A DNA stretch of 64,000 nt, taken from NCBI GenBank assembly GCA_031841125.1, contig CM063112.1:60937722-61001721 (forward strand). Reading direction: 5' to 3'. A model generated the notes under the pieces. That model saw only the letters and a program-made list of their open reading frames with translations. It made no database searches and had not been told where the DNA came from. The DNA is from Acanthococcus lagerstroemiae (Eukaryota; Arthropoda; Insecta; Hemiptera; Eriococcidae). Positions within the stretch are counted from its first letter, which is position 1; each line of letters begins with the position of its first letter. Made by a program: the position numbers and the translations under genes. Positions 13,101 to 25,100 of this stretch are shown here, in pieces.

Positions 13101-16100
13101 ACATAATTTTAAGGCACTCAGGAATAATATCACTACTGCTAGAAGGAAGATTGGAAGGAAAGAACTGGGTAGGGGTCGGCAAAGATTCCGGTATGTTCAG
13201 CAGATAATTAAGGATGTCAAATGTAAGTGTTATTACGAAATGAAAGAACTTGCACAAAATAGAGAGGAGTGAAGAGCTGCATCAAACCAGTCGTAAGACT
13301 GATAACTTTATCATCATCAGGTATTTATGAAAAATTATTGGCAGGTAAAGAGATATTTGTTGCATTGAACCAACCTTTGGATTTCAACAATCTCAAATCA
13401 TTTTTTGACGTGGGCAATCCCCAATCTTCGTAGGTGATTAAACATTCAACAATCCCTTGTCGTTTGTACTTGCGTACCATCTGTAAAAATAAAACATCTA
13501 GATAAAAATTTCGGTATCAAAGTAGCCCCACCAAGTAATAAGAACGGTTATCAGATGAAAATGAATTACCATAAAAATTTTCTGGCGGTCTTCTTAGATA
13601 GAGAAAGAGTTACTCTTCATTACATACTACACTACACAAGATACATAAATTATTTATAACTTTTCCAATGAGGGCCACTTTTCTTCCCGTGAACGAAAAC
13701 TGCGAAGTGTGAATGTTGACAAACTTCTACTTGAGCATCTCAAACGCCGGCAACATTCTCCTTCACATAACCTTGACAGAAACGCGGTAACTTCAAAACG
13801 AAACCGTCTAGAGCGCGCTAAATAAAGATTTTTGACGTTATCAAAGTAGCCCCATGGTACGGACGGTACGGTGCAGCATTGAGAGTTCGCTAGTTTTCAA
13901 ACTTTGAAAACCTCTAGCTTCCCTCGAATTTGAGTATAGGTCATACATGCACATGACGTTTTCTGTTCCTCTCGCGGAGAGTATACCACCTCCTGCAGGT
14001 TCGGCTTATATAGCGGGAACATTCTGCTCTAACGAAATCCTCGGGGCCCCAGTTTTATGGAAAATGCAAAGTTTTGAAACTTTAGTTGGAAACAGTTGAC
14101 ATGTTGGGCCGTATTATGCCGACTGCAGCCGCTACTTGGATGTAAAACTTTCTCGCTCACTTGTTGATCTGGTGGGACCCAACTATGGGCTATTGCCATC
14201 TCAAGATTCATCCTTGCAAGTCGCAGATACTTCGTGCTTTTGCGACGAAGTGCACGATTTTTCGCGCGATCAGCCGTGCCAGTACTTTCTTGCTAATTCG
14301 CGTGCGCTTGTTGCACTAATTTATTTGTAGAGTAACACGCTATCGCAAAATGGTATCGACGATCCTAATTTCCACCAAATAGTCGACGACGGTGACGAGC
14401 TGTCCAACGTCTGCGTCCGCGATCTGGTGAGTACAGATGCAGTTTCGACGCCTATGGGCTATATAGACGGTCGAGTGCACCTCAGTAGGGACCTTTTCAC
14501 CGGCGAGACCCGATATCGTAGCTCGATGACCGTTGACTGTTTTCCGTTGCATGCTGTACTCGTCTCGTCTTATAATTAACGATCGCTTTTCTTTTCTTTT
14601 ATACACTTTTTTCCCTCTCGAATCTGATGTGTGTAATAACGCGTGTTCGTTTTGCTTGGGTCGACACGACCGTGTAGAAAATAATGTACTGTAACGAAGC
14701 TAGTAAAACCACCAACGGCGGTAAATTGTCGCAGTACGAAGAGCCAGTACCAGCATCTGTGCCTATAAAAGAACTGGTAATTCAGCCTTATTTATTTGCT
14801 TTTTTTATTTTATTATTATGATTATTATTATTATTTTTTTTTTAGTATAATGCATGCTATTTGTGAAATGTTATGTGTTTTCAATTCGAATGCTATGGCT
14901 TCTTGTTTTACGTTTGCTTGATGTTACGAACCAGACTCGCAGTTTCGGCGATTTACGCGTGGTTAACGGTTCCGAAAGCCCGATACAGATGAACAATTCG
15001 GTAAGATAGTCGTTTTTGCAATCGTATCTTCCTCTCTCGTATCTATGTAGCTTATCCGCTGTCCGTCTTGCTCTTGCATATTGACGCATCCATGGGCTGT
15101 AGCCGTCGACGACGCCATCGGGTGTAATCGCACTTCTGTAGATTTCTGCGATGACATTCTTCCATCTTTCTTGACTTACGCTATTGCAGATAACATTCTT
15201 TCATTTTCCTTGTCGACACTGTACATCGTTCTCTGAAAGCAACAACGGTGTGCGAGAGGTTTAAATTTGAACATCAACACGTACCTGAAATGGCAAACCG
15301 TCTTGAGCGACATCACAATCAAGCGACAGAACAAGCTAAATAACATGAATACTCGAAACAGTTTCCATATCTTGATCCAGTTACACTGGAATTTGACTTC
15401 AATTCAGTGCAATAATCAACATATCGGCTGCTTAGATGCATAACCACGTAACCAACAAAGATGAAATCTTACAGGAGAAACGTAAATAACGTTTGAAAGG
15501 CGTAAAAATCGAGATAATCGCAGGATTTGAAAATCTTTTATGCGTGTTGTAAGCATTATTTATAATAGAGACGTAAATTTTATGGAAACGTCATTATTTG
15601 TGCATATACGTGGCACACGTGATCTCGGACGCAACCAGAACTCTTTTTTGGTAGGGGCTAGAATTTAGAAAAATCGTCTCCCTCCTTAAATTTTGATGCT
15701 CTTGCTTTGTAAACTTGTTGAATATTCTTTACTACGTATGAAGTAAATATTGTTGGGTGGTAGGGGGAGTAGAAGAAAAAAACAAAAAACTAACAAAAAA
15801 TGCCACTTTAATATTCTCAGTTTCTGGAGAATGACCCATAGTCCGAAATAAAACGAGAGTGGTTCTGAACTGAAAGACCTAGGAGAATCTCTTTTCCCCA
15901 CCCCGCAAAAAATAGATCTGAACCGATTTATACCATCAACCACAAATGATAGCATAAAAAGCGTAGAGGGAGAAGAACGAAAAATCATTCTACTCCTTTT
16001 CAAAATAAGGAAGGAAAATTATTTTTAGGCCCTGCTATGGAAAGAGAAGAAAGGGAAGGCAGAGAGCAAGGTGGGGGAGGATATCGAAAGAATGTTGGAA

Positions 16101-19100
16101 AACAAATTGTATCATAGAGTGGCATACGATCGACTTGAATGCGCCTGACTGAGGGAGGCCTATGGTCTATAAAAGACCAACTAATTAATTAAATATAATA
16201 TAATGGATTACATGTATAAGAAAAGCTAGTTGTAATTGTAATATTAGGAGAAATCACGACACTTGGGTGAAAAATTCATAAAAATTTCCCCAAGTTTTCA
16301 TTTTTGATACGTAACTTATTTTGAAAAACAATCTCCGTATGTCGAATATTTTGAACTCTGTTATCCTCTTAAAAGAACATGATTCTGCACACGTAACAAA
16401 ACAAAAATCTGAAATTTCAAATTAAATAAAACCTACAGTAGGGTCCATTAGGAGAATGAGAACGGAAGGAAACTACTCGCATCTACTCTGAGAATGTTCG
16501 TTCATCCCTCATAAAAATGGGTGCAATAATTTTGAAATAGTTCGAAATCGAATCCGTTAACAGAGACCAGCTCAAATGAGAGCGACCACCACCCGTAACC
16601 ATATAATTTGGCGGGGGGACACTGAAATAATACAACGGAAAATTGGAAGGAAGTTGACTCGTAAAGAAAAACTGTCTAAATCTGCCCAAAATTGACCAAA
16701 ACGACCGAAAACTACTACGTCTATCCAAAAGTGATCAAAATCACTAGCACCTTGATAACATGTCGCAGACGGATCTGCAACCACGAAAGAGCATTTTCAT
16801 GTCTCGATTTTAATATCGACACGACTGCAGTCTGCAGCCATGTTGTTAATAGAAATTTTCATGGAAATGTCAACCACTGAACTGAATTGTCACCGTGAAG
16901 AGCAAATCATACGGACTTCCGGCTTCGTGTCGGGGGGGAGCGTAATGGCTTTCGCTCCAGTATACCCATGGTGTGGTGGGACGTATGGCGATGCACGCAT
17001 GCCAATGTGGCTCTGAGACACCGTACCCCCGGCCCCGGAAACTACCCTTTCGAATATCGCATCAGTGGCCGGAGGGCAAGTATACCCATGGCTGGAAGAA
17101 AAATAAATTTCCATGGAAATCACCATGAAAAGCCTTGATTTAGATTCTCGCCTCAGAAGTAACGTTCAAAAAGTAACACTTTATTCATTTATGTGCCAAA
17201 GCTCTCGATCAGCTGTTTTTTTTTCGTGATGCTCCAAAGTAACGCTCAAAAAGTAACTGTTTTTTCGTTTATGTGCTTAAGCAAAGACATGAAAATGTAA
17301 AAAAAAAAAAAAAAACTTGAGCAGGGGTGAATGCTTGTCTACGACGTCACGTAACCGCATTAGGCCATCGACATCAGTTGTTTTTTCGTTTCAAAATTGA
17401 TTTTGAAAAAATTTCGAAGAATTTGGGGCTATAGCCCCCTAGCCCCTCCTTGGTAGCGCCCTTGCTCGTGATATTGCTTCAGCCAGTTTGAAAGGTCATA
17501 TTATAGGATACGTGGTTTTGCGTTTTACTGATATTAGATATGAAAATCTGTCGGTTTTAGTGTCATAAGTAGAGACCGGATTCCCCGGCATTTGTCAAGT
17601 CATTTCCTTGATAGGTAGACGAGTTATATTGAGAGATAAGCACGAATCATGGTAATAGGAGGCTGGGGAAAAATTTTTATATTGCTGGAAAATGCCGAAA
17701 ATGGCTTAAATGCCGAAAGTGGCTTTACGTGCCGAAATATGCTATTTAGTCAACACATGATGGTAAAGTGCGAAAAGGTGTACTATTTGAAAAAGGAAAT
17801 AATGAAGGGTAAAGAATCAAAACTCACATTTACCATTTTACTTCAAGGGCACAAACAGGCAAAATACTGTACACGGGTGCAGGAATATTTTTGCTGCGCC
17901 TGTGAACGTGGAGTATGTTATACATACTGCACATTCACAGGCGCAGCAAAGATATTCCTGCACCCGTGTACAGTATTTTGCCTATTAGCATACTTTGAAG
18001 TAAAATAGCAAATGTGAGTTTTGATTCTTTACCCTGCATATGTAGAATGGAGTTGAAAATCTTGCGGAACTCATTTCGGAATTTCCGGATGATTCCCAAC
18101 ATGTGGGAAAATTGAAAACATTGATCCGAAAGAAAAATTTACCTATTGGCTTCGCTTTCATACAAATTTCGTTTCTCCCTGAAAAAATTAAGAAACTGAA
18201 AACACGAGGTTTGTCTTTACACGATCAAGTCGAGATCATAGAAGAAGTGCGTCGAAAAATTCAGATCATTCCAGGGGCTCGAGGATGTATCTATCTACTT
18301 CAACAAAAATCAGAGCAAGTTTTTTCAAAAAATGAAGGGTTCGCTTTACTTCGAGAATTGAGTATTTCTTTCAGTGACACTTCTTACCAAGTAACTAGCA
18401 CGGTTTCTCGTGATCCACAGGTGCTGTCTGTATATAATTTTGCTCCGCTAGTATCTGTTGATTTAGAGCGCTCATTCTTAGCTTACAAATTAATATTAAG
18501 TGACGGGCGCCATCAATTCACTCAGCCAAATTTAGCAAAACATCTTATCATTATGTCTAATCAGAATCTTTTGTGATTTCCATTAGAAATTTTGATTTAT
18601 CAGATTATTTTTTGGGGGAAAATGATGTTTTTTTAAATACTGAAAATGCCGAATTAGGCAGATGTTGCTGCCGAATTTCCTATTTTTTAATGCCGAAAAA
18701 TCCGGTTCCCAGTCATAAGAAATACCCGATGATCTATAAAATAGCAGGTTATTGTCAATAAAGAAAAAAATATTTAAAAAAATCGAATTGCATGAAATTA
18801 CGAAAAATAGACTTTGCGTTTTACAATGAAATGGTCCGATATGGGCCTCAAATTCGACTTTTTACTCTTCAAAGGTGCATTAACTTCACCAAGAATATGA
18901 ACATGATGTTAAAATTGGAGGTTTTTGAGTCGCTTAGTTCAAAAACTGTATCCGATTTTTGACCCGACCCATTCAACTGTCTACCCTTTAAATAAGCCAA
19001 TTTGACTTGGCCAAAAACACTGAAGGACGTATCGAAATAGTAATTTCTCGGGTCACTGATTTCGAATATTCGATTAGATTTCTGATTCAGCTCTGAGTGT

Positions 19101-22100
19101 GGCTTAAGAATTCAATGTTCATTCATAAAATGAGCAAAATTAAACGACGTATCGAATTGAGTATTTTCCGGGTTGATGATTTTGAAGCGATTTCATTTAA
19201 ATGATGATCAAGTCCAATCTTAAGCCTCTTTGTTCATTTCAACTGAGAAATTTGAATTTTGGGACTCAAATCAAAGTCGAATTAGATTTCTGATACAATT
19301 TTCGAAATCAGCGACCCAGAAAAATTCATCTCCGACTCTTCGTTCAATTTTTTAAACAAAAAAAAAGTCAGTTTTGTTTATTTCGCGAGTGAATTATGAA
19401 TTTGCGATTGGATATTCGAAATCAGGAATCCAAAAGACCATTATTTTGATATTTCGTTTCATATGTTCTCATCTTGAGAGCCTAAAGTTAGTGATACGTT
19501 CCAGCTCCTTTTTTGAAGGAGAGAATGTGTTTTTATTTGAAAAGAAATGCTGCTTTGTCATATCTCGATACGATTTCTCGGTCAAAAATATAGACGGGTG
19601 GGGGAGGAGGCCAGGGCGCATTCCATTAAACACCCTGTACAGATTTACGTACAAAATGTTGTCCTTCGGATGAGGCGCGCAGATATCCAAGGATTGCAAG
19701 GAAATTCATGTATGATTAAATACGTTTCAGAATAAACTCGTATTAAATTTCAGCAAAATAAATTGGAATGGGTAGAAGGGAGGGAGGGTACAATTTTCAA
19801 TTGACCGCCGGCTGTACGATGCTTCCAATCGGAAATGGTGTAAAATCTATTTTTGAAGGTACTAGGGATTGCTATAGTTTACAGAGACGTATCGATGGGG
19901 AGCAACTTACTCTCCCCCCCCCCCATAAGAATTTTTCGCTCAGCAGTTGGAAAAATTATTTATAATTTTAGTAATAAGTTGGGAAAACTGGACAGTTGTA
20001 CTTCTATGTTTTTTACAGAGACGAAAATAACGGGGGCAGCTTCCCGCTCCTCCCCCGCCTTAACATCGGAGTTAGGAAATTTTAGTAAATGGAGCAAAAG
20101 TTGGGAGAATCGAACAAGTCAAACGGTTTTTTCTTTTTGAGCGAGTACGAGAAATTTTCGATACTTGGGTATTTTGAGTTGAGTTAGCTGGGACTTTAAC
20201 AATTTTACACCCCCCCCCTTCGAAAATCCTCTCCGCTACGTCCCTGATAATTTAGGGTTGTCTATTTTTATTAATGAGACAATAATGAGCAGATACAGAA
20301 ATTCAAAATGCTATAAAAGAAATGTCCAGTAAGAGAGGATCTAAAGGTGTGATAATCCAGTTTGGTGCGCTGTGGGTTACGTGGTTGTTCCAAACATTTT
20401 GTTGTGATATGCGGTATTGCTTAAATTGGCAATCATACGGAGGAAAAACTGATTTTAACTTTTTTTTTTTTTACAACCTTAAGTATCAGAAACTGTAAAA
20501 AACCTCATTTTCAAAAAAATGTATGGGTTACGTGGTTATACATCTAAGCAGTCGATATGTACCTATGAGTTAATGAAACAGGAGAATAACCGAAATTGGT
20601 GGTTGACGGTCAACTTCACGCTTAGTATACTCTGTCACTGGATTGTAATATCGCATTCGACTGTCTACCAAATCAGCGACGAATAGGTGGTACTGACTCT
20701 TGTAGCAGGAACTGGTAGACCCAAATTTCGCGGACTCGCAAAGAGAGCATAAATCTATTAAACAACTGTCCAGTATCGATTACGCCTTCCCGCGGCTTGT
20801 TGAAGTTGTCCAGACAAGACTGCTCGAAAAAAGCATCGTCGTGGCACAAGAGACCGCTTATCAGAGGTGATGAAACCATTTATTCGGAAATATTGGTGTG
20901 CTGAAGTGTGATGCGACGCACAGTGGTTCAGTATTCAATTTCAGATGGTCAAAGTTTTAAAACTCGGTTCATAGGAATTTTTGAAAGCGGTGAAACCATT
21001 TCTCGTGGTTTTAGAACTCAAATCTCAAAATAAGCTTCAGAGGGAGGGGCAAAACACAATTTTTCAACAGTACCGAAGCGGGTATCAAAATATACATTTT
21101 CGACTACCCCCCCCCCATACGATTCCGAAATTATTTTGTTCGAAATGTACGAAGGAGCTTCATAAAGGAGGGGACAAACTCAAAAATTTTCAATATTACC
21201 AAGTGGGCTATCAAAATGTATGTTTTTGACACCCCCCCCCCTTGACACGATTCAAACGTCATTCTGTTTGAAATTGAGGGAAGCTTTAGAGGGAACTATA
21301 AACACAAGAGTATGTTTGGTGTTCGAATGACAATAAGTCAATATCAACAAACAAAATAGTTAATCAAAATTATAAACAAAGTGTAATATTAAGAAGGAAT
21401 AAAACCATCATCTTCCGGATTGTAGTCGTTTTACTTCTACATCATCTTTATCTAAGGAATTATCTATCATAATCATCATCTTTCTCCTCTTTCCGATTGA
21501 CAGTTTGGTGAGCGCTCACGCAACATGTCACAAACCACTTCCGTTTTGAGACTTTTGGCCGATCACATTTCTTTGTGAGTGCTCACCATCTAATCATTTT
21601 AAGATAGTGTGTGTGAAGTGATCGCTCACCAGTAGTGTGATTACTGAGTGATGTTCACAAAAGCGCTCACATTCGGCTTCATTGTCAATCGGGTTCTTCT
21701 CTGTCATTTTCTTTCAAGGAACTGTCATAATCTTGAAAATGTTCATACACTGGGTTTTAACATTTTTAACATTTTTTTACTCATCTCCTAATTGCGTTAA
21801 ATATTTATTTTCTTGGATTTCGGAAGTTTATTCGATATAAGGGGGGGGGGGAGAATAATGAAAAATGAAATTTGAGATAGGGGTCGATTTATAGGTTTTT
21901 GAAAAAAGTTTGAATTCCCAATTAGGGTTAACGACCCTGTGAAGTGATCTCAAAAGAGGAGAATGATGAAAAATTGAAATTTGAGATAGGGATCGATTTA
22001 TTGGTTTTCGAGGTCACTGAATTTAATTTTGGTACGTTCGACCCCGAGGAGTACCACTGCAGGTGCAGCGATTAAATATTATTCATTTCTTTGTAAGATA

Positions 22101-25100
22101 ATATTCGGTTAGCAGGTTGTAGTAATCTTGCTGAATTTCCGAAATTCGTGTTTGGAGACTTTGGTAACGTGTGTAAATCGAATAGTGTATTGAAGAAAGA
22201 ACAAATTTTCCACTCCTGCACCGACAGTGGAGGAGAGTGTATAGGTAAAGCCTCGTCTCAGTAGCGTCTATTTTCCATCTCATGTCACTCTGGGTTACTA
22301 ATATTGTTGACCGAAATGGTTCCGTGTAGTTCATACTGAAGTATAAAACTGGAGTTCCGAATCTCATTGGTGATTAGTGTGGTTACATCTCTCTTTCTCT
22401 GGTGCCATCTCATTAGTTTGCCTGAAGAAAAATTTACTATAGAATTCTAAATACTGATTCTGAATTATTCGCGTTTCATTAATGCTTCTTCTTTTCCTTA
22501 TTCATTTCTGACTATGTTTGTTGTTTTGTTTTTGTTTTTTTATACATATATTTATAAAACGCGCTACTAATCGCATGCTGCACTAACATTCTGACGCTGA
22601 TTAGAAGAGTGTATCTATGTCAGATCTATCATTCGTGGATGGTAAATACGGTACACTGTTGCGGGAGAAAAAAAGAGTCAGAGACCTGGTGAGTTCATTC
22701 GTTGTAAATTCGTATACAACTATTCCCATTTACTTACCTTTAGTCGTCGCTCAGCCATTATTCATTTGGCAATATTATGATGGCTGGCAACCAGTAAGTT
22801 AAAATGGTGGTGTGCAAACATTTTTAGGCCAGTGGTTCATTAGTACAGTGATGGAGGTGAATGCCTCTAGAAATTGACTAAAATTTTGATGTCTGCTGTC
22901 TGCAGTTTTCTCAAAATTTGGAGAATGGATGACTTCTAAATAGGTAGTTGTTCAGTATTATTCATTCTCCCTAGCTCCCCTCTCACTTAGTTGGTGGAGT
23001 GTATGTCGATGCTAGCATGCAAAAGTGACTCCTCAGATACCGCATCGCTGGCTTCGGAAACTACTCTTTTGAGTATCACATCAGTGACCAGAGGACGCCT
23101 TGAGGTTGGCCCAAGTTCCCCTGTTGCCTCTCCGCTTCGGATTCGCGCTGTCCTGCCAGGGCCACTGTGGGACGCCTTACTGACCGAGGCAAGGCTCTCC
23201 AGCATTAACCTTTAATTCGGGTGCACCGGATACGCTTCCCTCCTTCACCCCTCACCTCCTCGTCTTGATATGTGTGGCGACACAGGAATGTGATGACGGC
23301 AGGGTGAGCCCTACCGGGGTGTCCATTGGTCCACAGCACCTCTAGCATGGTATAGAGTCGTTATGTCCGGTGTGGACCGAGCTTCGTCCGTCGGCCCTCT
23401 GCCTCGACCACTCTGTCTGCATCTTCTTCTTCGTGATGGCGAAGACAAAGGCCGACGCCCGGTTCCATCCATTTCCACTCTTCAACATTTACGGAACGAA
23501 GGTGTCCGGCGCGAGACGGGTGATCACGCCGTCGCTATCGCTCGTGTTGCCCACTCGTACAGGACATGTTAGGAGTTGTTCCTCGCCCCTCGATCACAGT
23601 GCGTGTACACGGGGTTCAGCGCTATCGCTATCCGATGTAAGCACGTGCGGAAGCATCCGTGGCCGTTCAGGACTTAGGTCAGGTGAAAGTTCAGTTCCCC
23701 ATAGGACCTATCTGCCACGTTTTTCCTCATATGGGATATATTTGATCCCGCCTATCCTGACGCAGGCCCAATCGGGGGTGCCCCGGGGGCCAATTCGGCA
23801 TGCGTGGAAGTTCAGTTCCCCCTGGGACCTGCCTGCCCATTCATCAAGATCGCGTATTAGTGCTCGGGTCCACTTGCCCTTGGTCGACTGGGCGAGTGCG
23901 TCCTTCCACTTATGAAGTGCGGACTGCTGGATGTTCCACTTGACCCAAAGTGCTGCCCGTTTTGTCTTCGCTCTTTTCTTTGCACCGTATACCTCCGCTA
24001 ACCTAGAGTTCGATCGGTGGTATACACGCTAACACGCTCATGCGATACTCAAAAGGGTAGTTTTCGAGGCTAGGATTGCGATGTCTGGGGAGCATACGCT
24101 CCACCGAACATTCTTCCTAGCTTGGTACCTGGAGAACTGTCTCGATTTCTGAAAACATGTTATATCCGACCATCTCTGGTATCTTGGTACTAGTTGATGA
24201 CTTCAAAGAGGTCCTAAAATGTGGAACACTCATAGAAAATACGAGTGAATGGATAATTCGAAGCTATGTAAAATCCCTCATTTCTTTCGGAACTGCTGCA
24301 TTGGTTTCCTTGCTTCATTTAGTACTCTTTGTGTTCATGACAGCCTATCTACTCAGGTGGTTGGCATTTCATACCGAACCCGTATCCAGGGCCGTAGCTA
24401 TGGGGCGGCTCGCCCCTCAGCCATCTTTCACAATTGGCAAATTGACAATTGCAGGTACTCAGATGGCAAATCACGCATCTTAAAACCTTTTTTTTTAATG
24501 GTTGGAAAATTTTTGAATCTCGTCTCCGCAATAAATTAATTTCGCTACGGCCCTGATCAAGGTGCAGTGGGATAAATGTAGTACAAAAATCTATAAATTG
24601 GAATTTGGTTAATATTGTGACAAAACTACCGCAGCTATCGCTTTGAAACTTTGCAGCATAATACTCCAGAGTATTTTGAACAACCTCTTCCTCGTTGATA
24701 AATTTTTATAGTGGAATGCCGAGTAACTGGAACCCAAATTCTGGAGTCAGTTTCGTTATCACATTTACCCCGTGTTATGGGGTAAACTTAGGAATACAAT
24801 ATTTCGTGAAGTTACATTCGGAAATACAAATTTTGATTCATGCCATCTAAAAGCTCATACCTTTAGCTCTTAAAATCGGAAAAGAAATCCAAAATATCTT
24901 GTTTCAGTAAAGAGATATAAACTTTTTGTTCAGATTGCCAAATAAGGTACTTTTTTGTTTTATGTTAAAAACTCCTTTTTTTGGACCAGGATATTTAATT
25001 TTGTTAATTATTTATTGTTTTAGTAGTATTTCATCGAAATTAATGAGATTTTTGTAAAAATAGGTATTCAGAAAAGCATACAAAATTACGTATAACTGCA

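Larger units (their letters stand above)
10960..13290 (+). pseudogene. Decayed non-LTR (LINE) reverse transcriptase, interrupted
   Basis: Conceptual translation shows LINE reverse-transcriptase blocks in order: IPAELLQNLGEYV, then KKSAVVTIPKK, ISVLSHASK, FGFIKNRGTREAVLALK, GVRQGCSLSPVLFNL and INKN up to about 11755. After an interruption of about 950 bases it resumes with FCYLGSKITKDG, YGCETWT and RREEW-type residues, ending near 13290. Stops at 11120, 11286, 11370 and 11551 break the frame. The first catalytic aspartate region reads AFVGIEKVFD, and the usual ADD box reads AGD, so it cannot be active. Its exact LINE clade is not certain. It lies in an intron of the LIMA1-like gene, in the same direction. 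Confidence 0.85.
7092..14330 (+). other. Intron, repeat-bearing
   Basis: It contains a degenerate TCTTGAA tract (about 7730-8110), a solo transposon end near 8290 (GGCGTAGCCAAA then a G run) and a decayed, interrupted LINE (10960-13290). I recognise nothing in 7092-7730, 8350-10950 or 13300-14330; the open frames there are short and occur on both strands. Confidence 0.65.
17570..18711 (+). mobile_element. hAT-family DNA transposon, internally degraded, 8-bp TSD
   Basis: 1142-bp element starting TAGAGACCGGATTCC and ending ATCCGGTTCCCA (inverted repeats). It is bounded by a perfect 8-bp duplication GTCATAAG (17562-17569 and 18712-18719). Subterminal TGCCGAAA words recur at both ends, as expected for hAT transposase binding sites. 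It encodes only the C-terminal part of a transposase (18046-18576) and contains a 228-bp hairpin (17807-18034). It is non-autonomous as it stands. Confidence 0.9.
15001..22604 (+). other. Intron, repeat-bearing
   Basis: It holds a LINE 3' fragment (16030-16190), a repeat also found near 40-41 kb (16812-17112), a hAT element with a hairpin (17570-18711), a hAT MITE (19882-20246) and a GTGAGCGCTCAC element (21493-21692). The stretch 18830-19480 has loosely repeated words like TCGAATTAGATTTCTGAT, possibly an old repeat. Nothing is recognised in 15001-16020, 20250-21480 or 21700-22600, apart from C/G runs at 21110, 21230 and 21841. Confidence 0.6.

Noticed and set aside
17649..18008. 119-codon open frame at the left of the hAT element
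   Set aside because: Most of it is the two arms of the hairpin read through; it is not transposase-like.
23370..23915. 181-codon open frame in the GC-rich block
   Set aside because: It lies inside an inverted-repeat element, has no known domain, and GC-rich sequence has few stops by chance.
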